A stretch of DNA of 64,000 nt from Pseudoxanthomonas sp. F37 (GTDB taxonomy: Bacteria; Pseudomonadota; Gammaproteobacteria; Xanthomonadales; Xanthomonadaceae): NCBI RefSeq assembly GCF_022965755.1, contig NZ_CP095187.1:496001-560000 (forward strand), read 5' to 3'. Below the pieces are notes generated by a model. That model was not told the DNA's origin. It searched no databases and was given only the letters and a program-made list of their open reading frames with translations. The translations under genes were made by a program, and so were the position numbers. How positions within the stretch are numbered: the stretch's first letter is position 1; every line of letters begins with the position of its first letter. Shown here in pieces: positions 1 through 7,504 of the stretch.

Positions 1-2
1 CG

Positions 3-1001
3 GTAGTGGTGGCCTGGCGTGGCGAGCGCTCGGTGGTGTGCGCGGCGTCCTATGAGGCCCGTGTCTTCGGCGTGCGCTCGGCGATGCCGGCCGTGCGCGC
101 GGAGCGGCTGTGTCCGCAGGCGGTGTTCGTGCCGCCGGACTTCGCGCGCTACAAGGCGGTGTCGCGGCAGGTGCGCGAGATCTTCCTGCGGCATACGGAT
201 CTGGTGGAACCGCTGTCGCTGGACGAGGCCTATCTGGACGTCACCGCATCGAAGTCCGGCCTGCCGACCGCCACGGCGGTGGCCGAAACGATCCGTGCGC
301 AGATCCGCGAGGAGACGCAGTTGACCGCCTCGGCCGGCGTGGCGCCGAACAAGTTCCTGGCCAAGATCGCATCGGACTGGCGCAAGCCCGATGGGCAATT
401 CGTGCTGCGTCCGCACCAGGTGGAGGCCTTCCTGACGCCCTTGCCGGTGGAGCGCATTCCGGGCGTGGGCAAGGTGATGCAGGGCAGGTTGAATGCGGCC
501 GGCATCCACACCGTCGGCGACCTGCGCGGCTTCCAGCAGCGCGATCTGGAACAGCGCTTCGGCAGCTTCGGTGGCAGCCTGTACCGGCGCGCGCGCGGCA
601 TCGACGAGCGCCCGGTGGAGCCGGACCAGCCGGTGCAGTCCATCTCGTCGGAGGACACCTTCGCCACCGACCTGCCGCTGTCCGAACTGGAGCCGCACAT
701 CATCCGCATCGCGGAAAAAGCATGGCAGGCCAGCCGCAAGACCGAGCGCGTGGGCCGCACCGTGGTGCTGAAGCTGAAGACCGCGCAGTTCCGCATCCTG
801 ACCCGCAGCTTCACGCCGGAAGCGCCGCCGGCCTCGGCCCAGGAGTTCATCGACATCGCGCTGGCCCTGCGCGAGCGCGTGGACCTGCCGGCCTGGACCC
901 GCTACCGGCTGGTGGGGGTGGGGCTGTCGGGCTTCCGCGACCGCGACGAGGTGGCGGCGCAGCCGGGGCTGTTCGACGGGCCGGAGCTGGCTGCCGGTTG
1001 A
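3..1001 (+). CDS. dinB: DNA polymerase IV (Y-family), 5'-truncated by window edge
   Basis: Y-family translesion DNA polymerase, which copies damaged or misaligned template with low fidelity. The frame is open at the window edge, so the first roughly 35 residues with the first catalytic Asp are missing. What remains shows the palm motif SYEARVFGVRSAMP, the second catalytic block SLDEAYLDVT, the helix-hairpin-helix stretch IPGVGKVMQGRL and the C-terminal little-finger domain ending at LAAG. About 332 residues are visible, which with the missing part matches the usual length of about 360. No operon partner is visible: the next gene has its own operator and promoter region. Confidence 0.95.
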   Translation, partial: VVVAWRGERSVVCAASYEARVFGVRSAMPAVRAERLCPQAVFVPPDFARYKAVSRQVREIFLRHTDLVEPLSLDEAYLDVTASKSGLPTATAVAETIRAQIREETQLTASAGVAPNKFLAKIASDWRKPDGQFVLRPHQVEAFLTPLPVERIPGVGKVMQGRLNAAGIHTVGDLRGFQQRDLEQRFGSFGGSLYRRARGIDERPVEPDQPVQSISSEDTFATDLPLSELEPHIIRIAEKAWQASRKTERVGRTVVLKLKTAQFRILTRSFTPEAPPASAQEFIDIALALRERVDLPAWTRYRLVGVGLSGFRDRDEVAAQPGLFDGPELAAG

Positions 1002-1027
1002 ACGGAGCAGGGGGCGGGGGTTGGAAT

Positions 1028-1059
1028 AGACACACTCAAGATATATCTTGAGTGTGTCT
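1028..1059. promoter_or_regulatory. Perfect 32-bp palindrome, probable PadR/YqjI operator
   Basis: The half-site AGACACACTCAAGATA is followed at once by its exact reverse complement, with no spacer and no mismatch. It ends 21 bp before the ATG of the PadR-family regulator at 1081. It is AT-richer than its surroundings. PadR proteins usually bind such dyads in their own promoters, so autoregulation is the natural inference. Confidence 0.8.
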
Positions 1060-1080
1060 GAATAATCCTATGGAATCGCC

Positions 1081-1680
1081 ATGTCTCCTCTGACCTCTCC
1101 CCATGGCCGTGGCGGACGCCACGGCCATCCCGGCTACGGCCATCCCGGCGCGGAAGGCGAGGGCCCCGCCCGCGGCCGTCGTGGCCGCATGTTCGACCAG
1201 GGACAGCTGAAGCTGCTGGTCCTGCATGTTCTGGACGCCCAGCCCAGCCACGGCTATGAAGTGATCCGGGCGATCGCCGACCTTGCCGGTGGCGATTACA
1301 GTCCCAGCCCCGGCACGGTGTACCCCACCCTGACCTGGCTGGAGGACATGGGCCTGGCCGAGGCGCTCGCCCAGGACGGTGGGCGCCGCCAGTACCGCAT
1401 CACTTCCGAGGGACGCGTGCAACTGCAGTCGCGGCGCGAGCACCTCGATGCGTTGTTGCTGCGCCTGCGCGAAGGGCGCCGGCATGCGCTCGCGCGGCGC
1501 GCGCCCGAGATCGAGCGCGCCATGGAAAACCTGAAGACCGCGCTGCGCCTGCGCTTCACCGACGGCACGCCCGATGCCGAGGCGCTGCACCGCATTGCCG
1601 CCGTCATCGACCACGCAGCCGTGGAGATCGGGCGCGATGCGGGCGGCAGCGCGCGCGCGGCCGCGGAGCAACTGCCATGA
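1081..1680 (+). CDS. PadR-family regulator, YqjI-like, with His/Gly-rich N-terminus
   Basis: 199-aa transcription repressor. Residues 1-40 are rich in Gly, His and Arg (HGRGGRHGHPGYGHPG), as in E. coli YqjI, where this tail binds nickel. The PadR winged helix follows (QLKLLVLHVLDAQPSHGYEVIRAI, then GTVYPTLTWLEDMGL), and the C-terminal part (ERAMENLKTALRLR, IAAVIDHAAVEI) also matches YqjI. It overlaps the next gene by ATGA, so the two are co-translated. The perfect palindrome just upstream suggests autoregulation. In E. coli YqjI represses the ferric reductase gene yqjH; no yqjH is present here. Metal response is inferred from the His-rich tail. Confidence 0.88.
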   Translation: MSPLTSPHGRGGRHGHPGYGHPGAEGEGPARGRRGRMFDQGQLKLLVLHVLDAQPSHGYEVIRAIADLAGGDYSPSPGTVYPTLTWLEDMGLAEALAQDGGRRQYRITSEGRVQLQSRREHLDALLLRLREGRRHALARRAPEIERAMENLKTALRLRFTDGTPDAEALHRIAAVIDHAAVEIGRDAGGSARAAAEQLP

Positions 1681-1988
1681 AGCAGCATCGCTATCGCGTC
1701 ACCCTCGAACACCTGGCCGACGCCAAAGGCGCACCGTCCACCTACGACGCACCGCTGCGCTTCGAGGTGGGCAACCACGACGACGTGTTCGCCATCGTCG
1801 AACGCATGCGCACGCGCGCGGACCTGGCGCCCGAGGCCGCCACCGCCCTGGCCGTCGGCCTGAAGCTCTTCAGCGAAGTCATGCTCGAGAACCGGGGTCA
1901 TCCCTTGTTCGCCGAGTTCGCCCCGCACTTCCGCGACTTCATGAAGACGCTCAAGCAAGGCCCCGCGGCGCCCGCCGCGAACGCCTGA
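1677..1988 (+). CDS. DUF3861 family protein, PadR operon partner
   Basis: 103-aa soluble protein that I recognise as DUF3861 (KQHRYRVTLEHLADAKG at the start, then FEVGNHDDVFAIVERMR). The function of the family is unknown. There is no signal peptide, membrane segment or cysteine. It starts inside the stop codon of the PadR gene (ATGA), so its expression is tied to that regulator. It ends just before a bidirectional terminator shared with the convergent btuB-like gene. The pairing with a YqjI-like repressor suggests a metal-homeostasis role, but nothing in the sequence proves it. Confidence 0.75.
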   Translation: MKQHRYRVTLEHLADAKGAPSTYDAPLRFEVGNHDDVFAIVERMRTRADLAPEAATALAVGLKLFSEVMLENRGHPLFAEFAPHFRDFMKTLKQGPAAPAANA

Positions 1989-1992
1989 AAAA

Positions 1993-2017
1993 AAGCCCGG
2001 CGATGCCGGGCTTCTTT
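1993..2017. terminator. Bidirectional rho-independent terminator
   Basis: Stem AAGCCCGGC / GCCGGGCTT with a 3-nt loop, a run of seven A on the left and CTTTG on the right. It lies between the convergent ends of the DUF3861 gene and the BtuB-type receptor gene and can serve both. Confidence 0.85.
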
Positions 2018-2036
2018 GTCGTGCGCCGACGCCGCC

Positions 2037-3908
2037 TCACTCGGCAGGCTGGTAGCGCAGGCTCAGGCCGTAGGTGCGGCCGGCCTGGTTGTACCAGGCG
2101 ACGGTCTCGTAGTCGCGGTCGAACACGTTGCCTACCTTTGCCTGCAGGGTCCATGCGGGTGCGATCGCGTATTCCAGACGCAGGTCCAGCGTGCTGTAGC
2201 CGCCCAGCCGGTCGGTATTGGCCAGGTTGTCGTAGCGCTCGCCCGCGGCGTTGAACGTCACCCCGGTGCGGAAGTCGCCGAATGCCCGATCCACGTCGAT
2301 GCGCGCCGTGTTGCGCGGACGGCGCGCCAGCAGGTTGTCGTGGTTGATGCCCGCCGAGCGGTTGCGCGGATCGGTATGGCTCAGCTGGGTGGTGATGTCG
2401 AAACCGGCCAAGGTGAAGTCGACGGTGAACTCGGCGCCGCGGATGCGCGCCTCGTCGATGTTGTTGGGCAGGAAGATCGCCGCGTCGTAGGAAATCAGCT
2501 GGTCCACCTTGTTCTGGTAGACGTTGAAGGTCCAGTTCCAGTCGTCCCCGTACTGCGCGATGCCGAGGTTGACGCTCTCGGATTCTTCCGGCTTCAGGCT
2601 CGGATTGCCGAAGAACGGGTAGTACAGGTCGTTGAAGCTCGGCGCCTTGAAGCCGGTGGCCACGCTGGCGGTCAGCTTCAGTCCATTGCCGAAGCCGAAC
2701 CCGTAGCCCAGGCTGCCGGTGGTGTGGTTGCCGAACTGCTCGTTGTCGTCGTTGCGGACGCTGGCCTGCAGCTGGTGCGCGCCGAAGCGGCCCTGGTATT
2801 CGACGAAGCCGGCCAGGTTGTCGCGCTGGGTGACGTCGAACAGCGTGTCGCTTTCCACCCTGTCGTCCTGCCAGTCGATGCCGGCGGTCAGCAGTTGGCT
2901 GGCGGCGACCAGGAAGTCGCCCTGTGCCGAGGCCACGTAACGGCGGGTCTGGAAATAGCCGGACTGCACGTGGTCGTGGAAGTCGTCGGACTTGTCGTCG
3001 TTGCGGCCCAGGCTGAGCAGCAGGTTGAGCTTCTCGCTGGGCGCATAGCGCAGCTTGGTGCCCAGCACCTGCTGCACGGTCTCGGAGCGGTTGGTGTAGC
3101 TGCCGTCGAACTCGCTCTTGCCGTCGGCGCGCAGCGCATTGGCCTCCAGCGTCAACGTGTCGGTGAACGCGTAACCGCCGCGCAGGTTGGCCGAGGTGTT
3201 GCGGTAGCCGTCGCGGTCGGGTTCGTCGGTGAAGCAGCCGGCGCCGAAATCGAACGGGATGCTGGGATCCGGGCCGCGCCCACGGCAGGCGTTGAAGCCA
3301 TCCGTGCGCGTGTACGCCACATCGGCGCCGAACCAGCCGCGCCCGATGCCCCCGCCGATACCGGCGCTGGCTTCGCGGGTGCTGTCGCTGCCCACGCCGA
3401 TGCGGAAGTTCGGCCGTACCTTGCCGGTGTTGCGGCGGGTGAACACCTGGATCACGCCGCCGATGGCTTCCGATCCCCACAGGCTCGAGCGCGGGCCGCG
3501 CACGATCTCGACGCGGTCGATCTGGTCGATCGGCAGGTCCTGCAGCGCCGGCAGGCCGGCGGTCGCCGAGCCCATGCGCACGCCGTCCACCAGTACCAGC
3601 ACGTGGTCGGATTCGGCGCCGCGCAGGTTGAGCGTGGTGATCTTGCCGGCGCCGCCCTGGTTGGCGATCGAGATGCCCGCGCGGCCCTGCAGCAGTTCGC
3701 CCAGCGAGCGCGCCTGGCTGCGCTGGATCGCGTCGCGGCCGATCACCTGCGCGGGCACCAGGCTGTCTTCGACGGCGACCTCGGTACGCGTGCCGGAGAC
3801 GACGACTTCGTCAAGATCGGTGGCCTGCTGTGCCTGCACCGCGAACGGCAGTGCCATCGCGACCGCGAGGGCCAACAGGGAAGGGGAGGAAAAGGTACGG
3901 CTCTGCAT
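2037..3908 (-). CDS. btuB: TonB-dependent vitamin B12 receptor (BtuB-type)
   Basis: Outer-membrane receptor for cobalamin or related corrinoids, energised by TonB-ExbBD. The ATG at 3908 gives 623 aa with a signal peptide (LLALAVAMALPFAVQAQQA). A TonB box follows (DLDEVVVSGTRTE), then the plug domain (SLGELLQGRAGISI, VLVLVDGVRM, IDRVEIVRGPRSSLWGSEAIGGVI) and a 22-strand barrel ending in the aromatic-rich GLSLRYQPAE. BtuB is usually about 600-620 aa. The frame stays open upstream to 4190, but that part crosses the riboswitch and is not coding. The cobalamin riboswitch upstream fixes the substrate class and predicts repression by B12. Confidence 0.92.
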   Translation of the reverse strand: MQSRTFSSPSLLALAVAMALPFAVQAQQATDLDEVVVSGTRTEVAVEDSLVPAQVIGRDAIQRSQARSLGELLQGRAGISIANQGGAGKITTLNLRGAESDHVLVLVDGVRMGSATAGLPALQDLPIDQIDRVEIVRGPRSSLWGSEAIGGVIQVFTRRNTGKVRPNFRIGVGSDSTREASAGIGGGIGRGWFGADVAYTRTDGFNACRGRGPDPSIPFDFGAGCFTDEPDRDGYRNTSANLRGGYAFTDTLTLEANALRADGKSEFDGSYTNRSETVQQVLGTKLRYAPSEKLNLLLSLGRNDDKSDDFHDHVQSGYFQTRRYVASAQGDFLVAASQLLTAGIDWQDDRVESDTLFDVTQRDNLAGFVEYQGRFGAHQLQASVRNDDNEQFGNHTTGSLGYGFGFGNGLKLTASVATGFKAPSFNDLYYPFFGNPSLKPEESESVNLGIAQYGDDWNWTFNVYQNKVDQLISYDAAIFLPNNIDEARIRGAEFTVDFTLAGFDITTQLSHTDPRNRSAGINHDNLLARRPRNTARIDVDRAFGDFRTGVTFNAAGERYDNLANTDRLGGYSTLDLRLEYAIAPAWTLQAKVGNVFDRDYETVAWYNQAGRTYGLSLRYQPAE

Positions 3909-4037
3909 CGGAACTGCTCCATCGCGCGCGCCGCGCGCATTGTTCGGCGTGGAGTCGCGATGGAAAGGAATGCGGAGCGGACAGCGCAGGCGAAGCGGCG
4001 CGGCACGCCGCGACGCCCTCCGCATCGCAACCAGTGG

Positions 4038-4228
4038 ACTTCCAGGCCGGTCTCCGGGCTTGCGAGCGAGTGCAGGGCACTCCGCCGGGGCGCCTTCCCA
4101 TGCGTCCTGGACGCACAGTGGCCGATGCCGCGGCTTTCTTCGCCTACCGTTGCGGGGGCAGCGCCGGAATGACGCCGCGAGGCGGTTCACCGGCTTCCCG
4201 TTTCAACCCGGCACGAGGCGCGGGTCAC
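4038..4228 (-). promoter_or_regulatory. Cobalamin riboswitch upstream of btuB
   Basis: Read on the minus strand, the sequence has the ordered conserved blocks of a cobalamin riboswitch: GGGAAGCCGGTGAA, then GCTGCCCCCGCAACGGTA (the B12 box core), then GCCACTG, GGGAAGGCG, and the closing AAGCCCGGAGACCGGCC. It ends about 130 nt before the btuB start. When B12 is bound the element would block ribosome access or stop transcription. The expression platform lies in the GC-rich stretch 3909-4037. Confidence 0.95.
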
Positions 4229-4300
4229 CTGAAAGCGCGCGCAGTATACGCGGGACGAAGCGCTTCGCGCGCGCAGACGTGTCCATGCCGGAGATCTTTT

Positions 4301-4742
4301 GCAGGCGCGGGCCCTGCCCGCGAAGCCTGCCGGAGAATCCTCTGTAGGAGCGGGCCATGCCCGCGATATCCGCCGGGAGATCTCTTGTAGGAGCGGGCTA
4401 TGCCCGCGATATCCGCCGGGAGATCTTTTGTAGGAGCGGGCCATGCCCGCGATGCTTTCCCCCGAAATGCCCCGTTGCAGAAGCGAGCCGTCTCGCGTCG
4501 GTTCCAGCCGGGTGCAGCGCGAAGGGCATCGCGCCCATGTACCCCGTTGGAGCACGAAGGGCGCTCCCACAGGCGGGAGCGGGCCCTGCCCGCGATGTCC
4601 GCGGGAAGATCTTTTGTAGGAGCGGGCCATGCCCGCGATGCTTTCAGTCGGGCGCAGCGCGAGGGGTATCGCGCCATGTACCCCGTTGGGGCACGAAGGG
4701 CGCTCCTACAGGCAGGAGCGGGCCATGCCTGCGATGTCCGCC
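4301..4742. repeat. Array of seven REP-like GTAGGAGCGGGCCATGCCCGCGAT elements
   Basis: This gene-free spacer holds copies of a hairpin element (core GAGCGGGCCATGCCCGC) at about 4301-4323, 4343-4367, 4386-4410, 4429-4453, 4564-4595, 4615-4639 and 4702-4735. Most are followed by CCGCCGGGAGATC. A second repeat of about 56 bp (containing TGTACCCCGTTGG and CACGAAGGGCGCTCC) occurs at 4511-4567 and 4651-4706, so the array looks partly duplicated as a larger unit. Such elements are common in intergenic DNA of Xanthomonadaceae. Each core can fold into a stem. Confidence 0.9.
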
Positions 4743-4746
4743 GGGA

Positions 4747-5115
4747 TCAGTCGTCGCCGCGCGAGTCGAACAGGTTCAGCGAAGGGCCCGCGTCCTCTTC
4801 CTGCTCGGTGTGGGTGGTGGTCACCGGTCCGGCCGCCGGGCGGCCACGCGGTGGGGGCAGCAGCGCGGCGGCGGCATCGTAGGCCACCAGCAGTTCGCCG
4901 CGACGGGCCTCAGGCAGCTGCTGCCAATGGCAGTCCAGCAGGGCGCCTTCCAGCGCATAGAGCAGATTCAGGCTGGGACGGAACCCCGCCCGCTTGACCC
5001 GGATGAAGGCTTCCACCGCGCCCACCGACTCCAGATCCTCCTGCGTGCGCAGGCCGACCTGGCGGAGCCAGGCGGCGGACTTGGGGCCGATGTTGCGCAG
5101 CTTGGTGCCTGTCAT
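4747..5115 (-). CDS. TfoX/Sxy C-terminal-domain protein
   Basis: 122-aa protein made of the TfoX_C helical domain (LRNIGPKSAAWLRQVGLRT, VGAVEAFIRVKR, LNLLYALEGALLDCHW) plus an acidic tail (HTEQEEDAGPSLNLFDSRGDD). Full-length TfoX/Sxy proteins, which induce competence genes, have an additional N-terminal domain that is absent here. Stand-alone TfoX_C proteins are common and of unknown role. The start overlaps the stop of the upstream sulfoxide-reductase gene by ATGA, so the two are translationally coupled. Confidence 0.82.
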   Translation of the reverse strand: MTGTKLRNIGPKSAAWLRQVGLRTQEDLESVGAVEAFIRVKRAGFRPSLNLLYALEGALLDCHWQQLPEARRGELLVAYDAAAALLPPPRGRPAAGPVTTTHTEQEEDAGPSLNLFDSRGDD

Positions 5116-5597
5116 GTCAACGAATCCAGAAAAATGGCGGCGATGCGTTCCATGCCCGCCTGGTCGTCGGCATCGAAGCGCGCCAGGCGCGGGCTGTCGA
5201 GGTCGAGCACGCCGACCAGGTCATCCCCCTTCACCAGCGGGACCACCAGTTCCGAGCGCGATGCGGAATCGCAGGCGATGTGGCCGGGGAAGGCGTCCAC
5301 GTCGTCCACGCGCTGGGTCTGGCGGGTGCGTGCGGCGGCTCCGCAGACCCCCTTGTCCAACGGGATCCGCACGCAGGCTGGTAAGCCTTGGAACGGACCG
5401 ACCACCAATTCCCGGCCATCGAAGAAGTAGAAGCCCACCCAGTTGAAGTCGGGCAGGGCGTGGTAGATCAGCGCGGCAAGGTTGGCGGCATTGGCAATCC
5501 GGTCCGGTTCGCCGGCCAACAGGGCGCGGGCCTGCTCGGCCAGCTGTGCGTATTGTTCCGGCTTGCTGCCGGTGAGCGTCTGGTGGGCGAATGACAT
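5112..5597 (-). CDS. msrC: Free methionine-(R)-sulfoxide reductase (GAF-type)
   Basis: 161-aa GAF-domain enzyme that reduces free L-methionine-(R)-sulfoxide in the cytoplasm, repairing oxidised methionine. All three cysteines used by fRMsr are visible at about residues 75 (LPACVRI), 85 (KGVCGAA) and 109 (GHIACDS), with the flanking motifs NWVGFYF and GVLDLDSP. The ATG at 5597 gives the family's normal length of about 160; the frame is open further upstream, but that part overlaps the bioD promoter. Its divergent neighbour is bioD, and it is coupled to the TfoX_C gene downstream. Confidence 0.92.
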   Translation of the reverse strand: MSFAHQTLTGSKPEQYAQLAEQARALLAGEPDRIANAANLAALIYHALPDFNWVGFYFFDGRELVVGPFQGLPACVRIPLDKGVCGAAARTRQTQRVDDVDAFPGHIACDSASRSELVVPLVKGDDLVGVLDLDSPRLARFDADDQAGMERIAAIFLDSLT

Positions 5598-5648
5598 GCC
5601 ATCGATTCTACTCCGCGCGTCCGGCGACGGCCCGCTATCATTCCTCGC

Positions 5649-5717
5649 ATGAGCACACAGGATCCACGGGGCGCGACCGCGGCGCGCGACGGCACCGAAA
5701 CCGACCCGGAAGCGTGA
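5649..5717 (+). CDS. Possible 22-aa leader ORF before bioD
   Basis: An ATG at 5649 opens a 22-codon frame (starting MSTQDPRGATAARDG) whose TGA overlaps the bioD ATG (TGATG). The arrangement would allow coupled translation. No clear ribosome-binding site was seen and the peptide matches nothing I recognise, so it may be chance. Confidence 0.2.
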   Translation: MSTQDPRGATAARDGTETDPEA

Positions 5718-6397
5718 TGGAGCGGGCACTGGACAGGCTGTTCGTCACCGGGACGGACACCGGGGTGGGCAAGACCGTGGCCAGCGCGGCGCTGCTGCAT
5801 GCATTCCGCGCGCGCGGAATGCGCGCCGTGGGCATGAAACCGGTCGCCAGCGGCTGCGAGCGAACCCCCGAAGGCTGGCGCAACGAGGACGCGCTGGCCC
5901 TGCAGGCCGCCAGCGATCCGCTGCCGCCCTACGACGACGTCAATCCCTACGCGCTGCCCGCACCGCTGGCGCCGGAGATCGCCGCGCGCGATGCCGGCGT
6001 GGACGTGCAACTGGGCGCCCTGGTGTCCGCCTTCGAGCGCCTGCATCCGCTGGCCGACATGGTGCTGGTGGAAGGCGTCGGCGGCTGGGCCGCACCGCTG
6101 ACCGCCACCCTCGACCAGCGCCACCTGGTGCAGGAACTGCGGCTGCCGGTGGTGCTGGTGGTGGGCATGCGGCTGGGCTGCATCAACCATGCGCGGCTCA
6201 GCGCGCGCGCCATCCAGGAAGACGGCGCACGCCTGGTGGGCTGGATCGCCAACGAGGTGGACGCTGCCATGCAACGCCGCGACGAGAACTTCGCGCTGCT
6301 TTGCGCGCGCATGCCCGTGCCCTGTTGGGGGCGCTTGCCGCATGCGCCGGACATCGACGGCAGGCAGCTGGGCCGGCACATCGCGATTCCGCTGTAA
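5717..6397 (+). CDS. bioD: Dethiobiotin synthetase
   Basis: ATP-dependent enzyme closing the ureido ring of dethiobiotin from 7,8-diaminopelargonate and CO2, the penultimate step of biotin synthesis. The 226-aa product has the P-loop TGTDTGVGKT at residues 11-20, the substrate motif MKPVASGC, the DMVLVEGVGGWAAPL block and the GCINHARLSARAI helix. The normal family length is about 225. The ATG at 5717 sits in a TGATG overlap with a small upstream frame. No other bio gene is present in the window. Confidence 0.95.
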   Translation: MERALDRLFVTGTDTGVGKTVASAALLHAFRARGMRAVGMKPVASGCERTPEGWRNEDALALQAASDPLPPYDDVNPYALPAPLAPEIAARDAGVDVQLGALVSAFERLHPLADMVLVEGVGGWAAPLTATLDQRHLVQELRLPVVLVVGMRLGCINHARLSARAIQEDGARLVGWIANEVDAAMQRRDENFALLCARMPVPCWGRLPHAPDIDGRQLGRHIAIPL

Positions 6398-6454
6398 CAG
6401 GGCCTCCAGGCCCGACAGCCGCCACGGACCCTCGGGGAGGGTGCTGCGCGCAAC

Positions 6455-6482
6455 AAAAAACCCGGCAGCGTGAGCTGCCGGG
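6455..6482 (-). terminator. Rho-independent terminator of the phasin gene
   Basis: On the minus strand the stem CCCGGCAGC / GCTGCCGGG has a 4-nt loop and is followed by six T. It lies about 54 nt past the phasin stop codon. Confidence 0.85.
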
Positions 6483-6535
6483 TCGGGTGTGCGCGGAGGG
6501 AGGGGAGGGCCGCGCAGTAACCGGTAGAAGCGGGC

Positions 6536-6928
6536 TTACTTGGCCTTCGCGGCCTTGGTCGCCTTGGCCACCGAGGCCTGGACGCTGTCGGTCGCGCTCT
6601 CGAACTGGCTCTTCACCAGCTGGCCGAAGGCTTCGCCGGTCTTCAGGCTCAGGCCGAACACTTCCTGGCTGGCGGCGACGACGCGCTCGGCGTTGTCCTT
6701 GGCCACCTGCAGGCCCTTCGGCCACAGGTTCTTGTAACCGTCGAGGTCGCGGGTCTCGGCCAGCTCGCCGAAGAAGGCGGTGGTGGCGTCGATGTTCTTC
6801 TCGAACGTCTTCAGCTGCACGCCGAACACGGTCTCGGCGCTTTCCAGGGCCAGACGGTTGGCGCGCGAGGCGGCCGCAGCGAACTGGTGCGTGAACTGGC
6901 TGAAGCTTTCGTTGAATTGCGCGTTCAT
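6536..6928 (-). CDS. Phasin family protein
   Basis: 130-aa, Ala-rich, almost entirely helical protein of the phasin type (MNAQFNESFSQFTHQFAAAASRAN at the start, LKTFEKNIDATTAFFGELAE in the middle, a KATKAAKAK tail). Phasins coat polyhydroxyalkanoate granules and can also act in stress responses. No PHA synthase lies nearby, so the link to granules is inferred from the family only. A good SD (AGGAGCACGCC) precedes the ATG at 6928, and a strong terminator follows. It is transcribed alone. Confidence 0.85.
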   Translation of the reverse strand: MNAQFNESFSQFTHQFAAAASRANRLALESAETVFGVQLKTFEKNIDATTAFFGELAETRDLDGYKNLWPKGLQVAKDNAERVVAASQEVFGLSLKTGEAFGQLVKSQFESATDSVQASVAKATKAAKAK

Positions 6929-7084
6929 GGCGTGCTCCTGAAAGGGGAATCCCGTTTGTTGCGTCGCAGCATAGACGTGCCCATGTTGCAATGCAATAAC
7001 CGCCGTATGGAAATCCGACGAACGGTCAGGAGCCGTTACAAATCAAACGCTTGTAACAGGTGGTATGAAACCGGTTACATCCTC

Positions 7085-7441
7085 TCAGGGACCGGTATAG
7101 CGGCAACCCGAGGTGCAGGTTTCGTGCACCACGATGGCGCTCAGCAACGGCAGCAACGGCTTGGCCTGGTCCCAGATCCACTTCGCCAGCTGCTCGCTGG
7201 TCGGGTTTTCCAGGCCGGGGATGTCGTTGAGGTAATGGTGGTCCAGCCGCTCGTAGATGGGCTTGAAGGCCGCCTTCACGTCGGCGAAGTCCATCACCCA
7301 GCCGGCCTGCGGATCGACAGGACCGGACAGGTGCAGTTCGATGCGGAACGAATGCCCGTGCAGGCGCGCGCACTTGTGGCCTTCCGGCACGTGCGGCAGG
7401 CGGTGGGCGGCTTCGACGGTGAAGACCTTGAAGATGTCCAT
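7085..7441 (-). CDS. queD: 6-carboxy-5,6,7,8-tetrahydropterin synthase
   Basis: 118-aa enzyme converting 7,8-dihydroneopterin triphosphate to carboxytetrahydropterin, the second step of queuosine (7-deazaguanine) synthesis. Zinc ligands are His13, His28 and His30 (EAAHRLP, RLHGHSF) and the catalytic Cys is Cys24. The motifs [18 protein letters not shown] and [11 protein letters not shown] and the closing [11 protein letters not shown] are typical. Length is normal. The gene appears monocistronic, with rhlE upstream on the same strand 63 bp away. Confidence 0.95.
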   Translation of the reverse strand: MDIFKVFTVEAAHRLPHVPEGHKCARLHGHSFRIELHLSGPVDPQAGWVMDFADVKAAFKPIYERLDHHYLNDIPGLENPTSEQLAKWIWDQAKPLLPLLSAIVVHETCTSGCRYTGP

Positions 7442-7504
7442 GCGGCGGTTCCTGGAACGGGGAGGCGCGCGGCACCTGCACAGGTGCCGCGCGCACGGTA
7501 CAGC

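Noticed and set aside
2016-4172. A 718-codon plus-strand frame opposite btuB and its riboswitch
   Set aside because: It is antisense to BtuB and runs through a structured riboswitch. No domain was recognised.
4301-4742. CRISPR array suggested by seven near-identical repeats
   Set aside because: Spacing is irregular, repeats are themselves palindromic and diverged, some are inverted or merged, and no cas gene is present. They fit REP elements.
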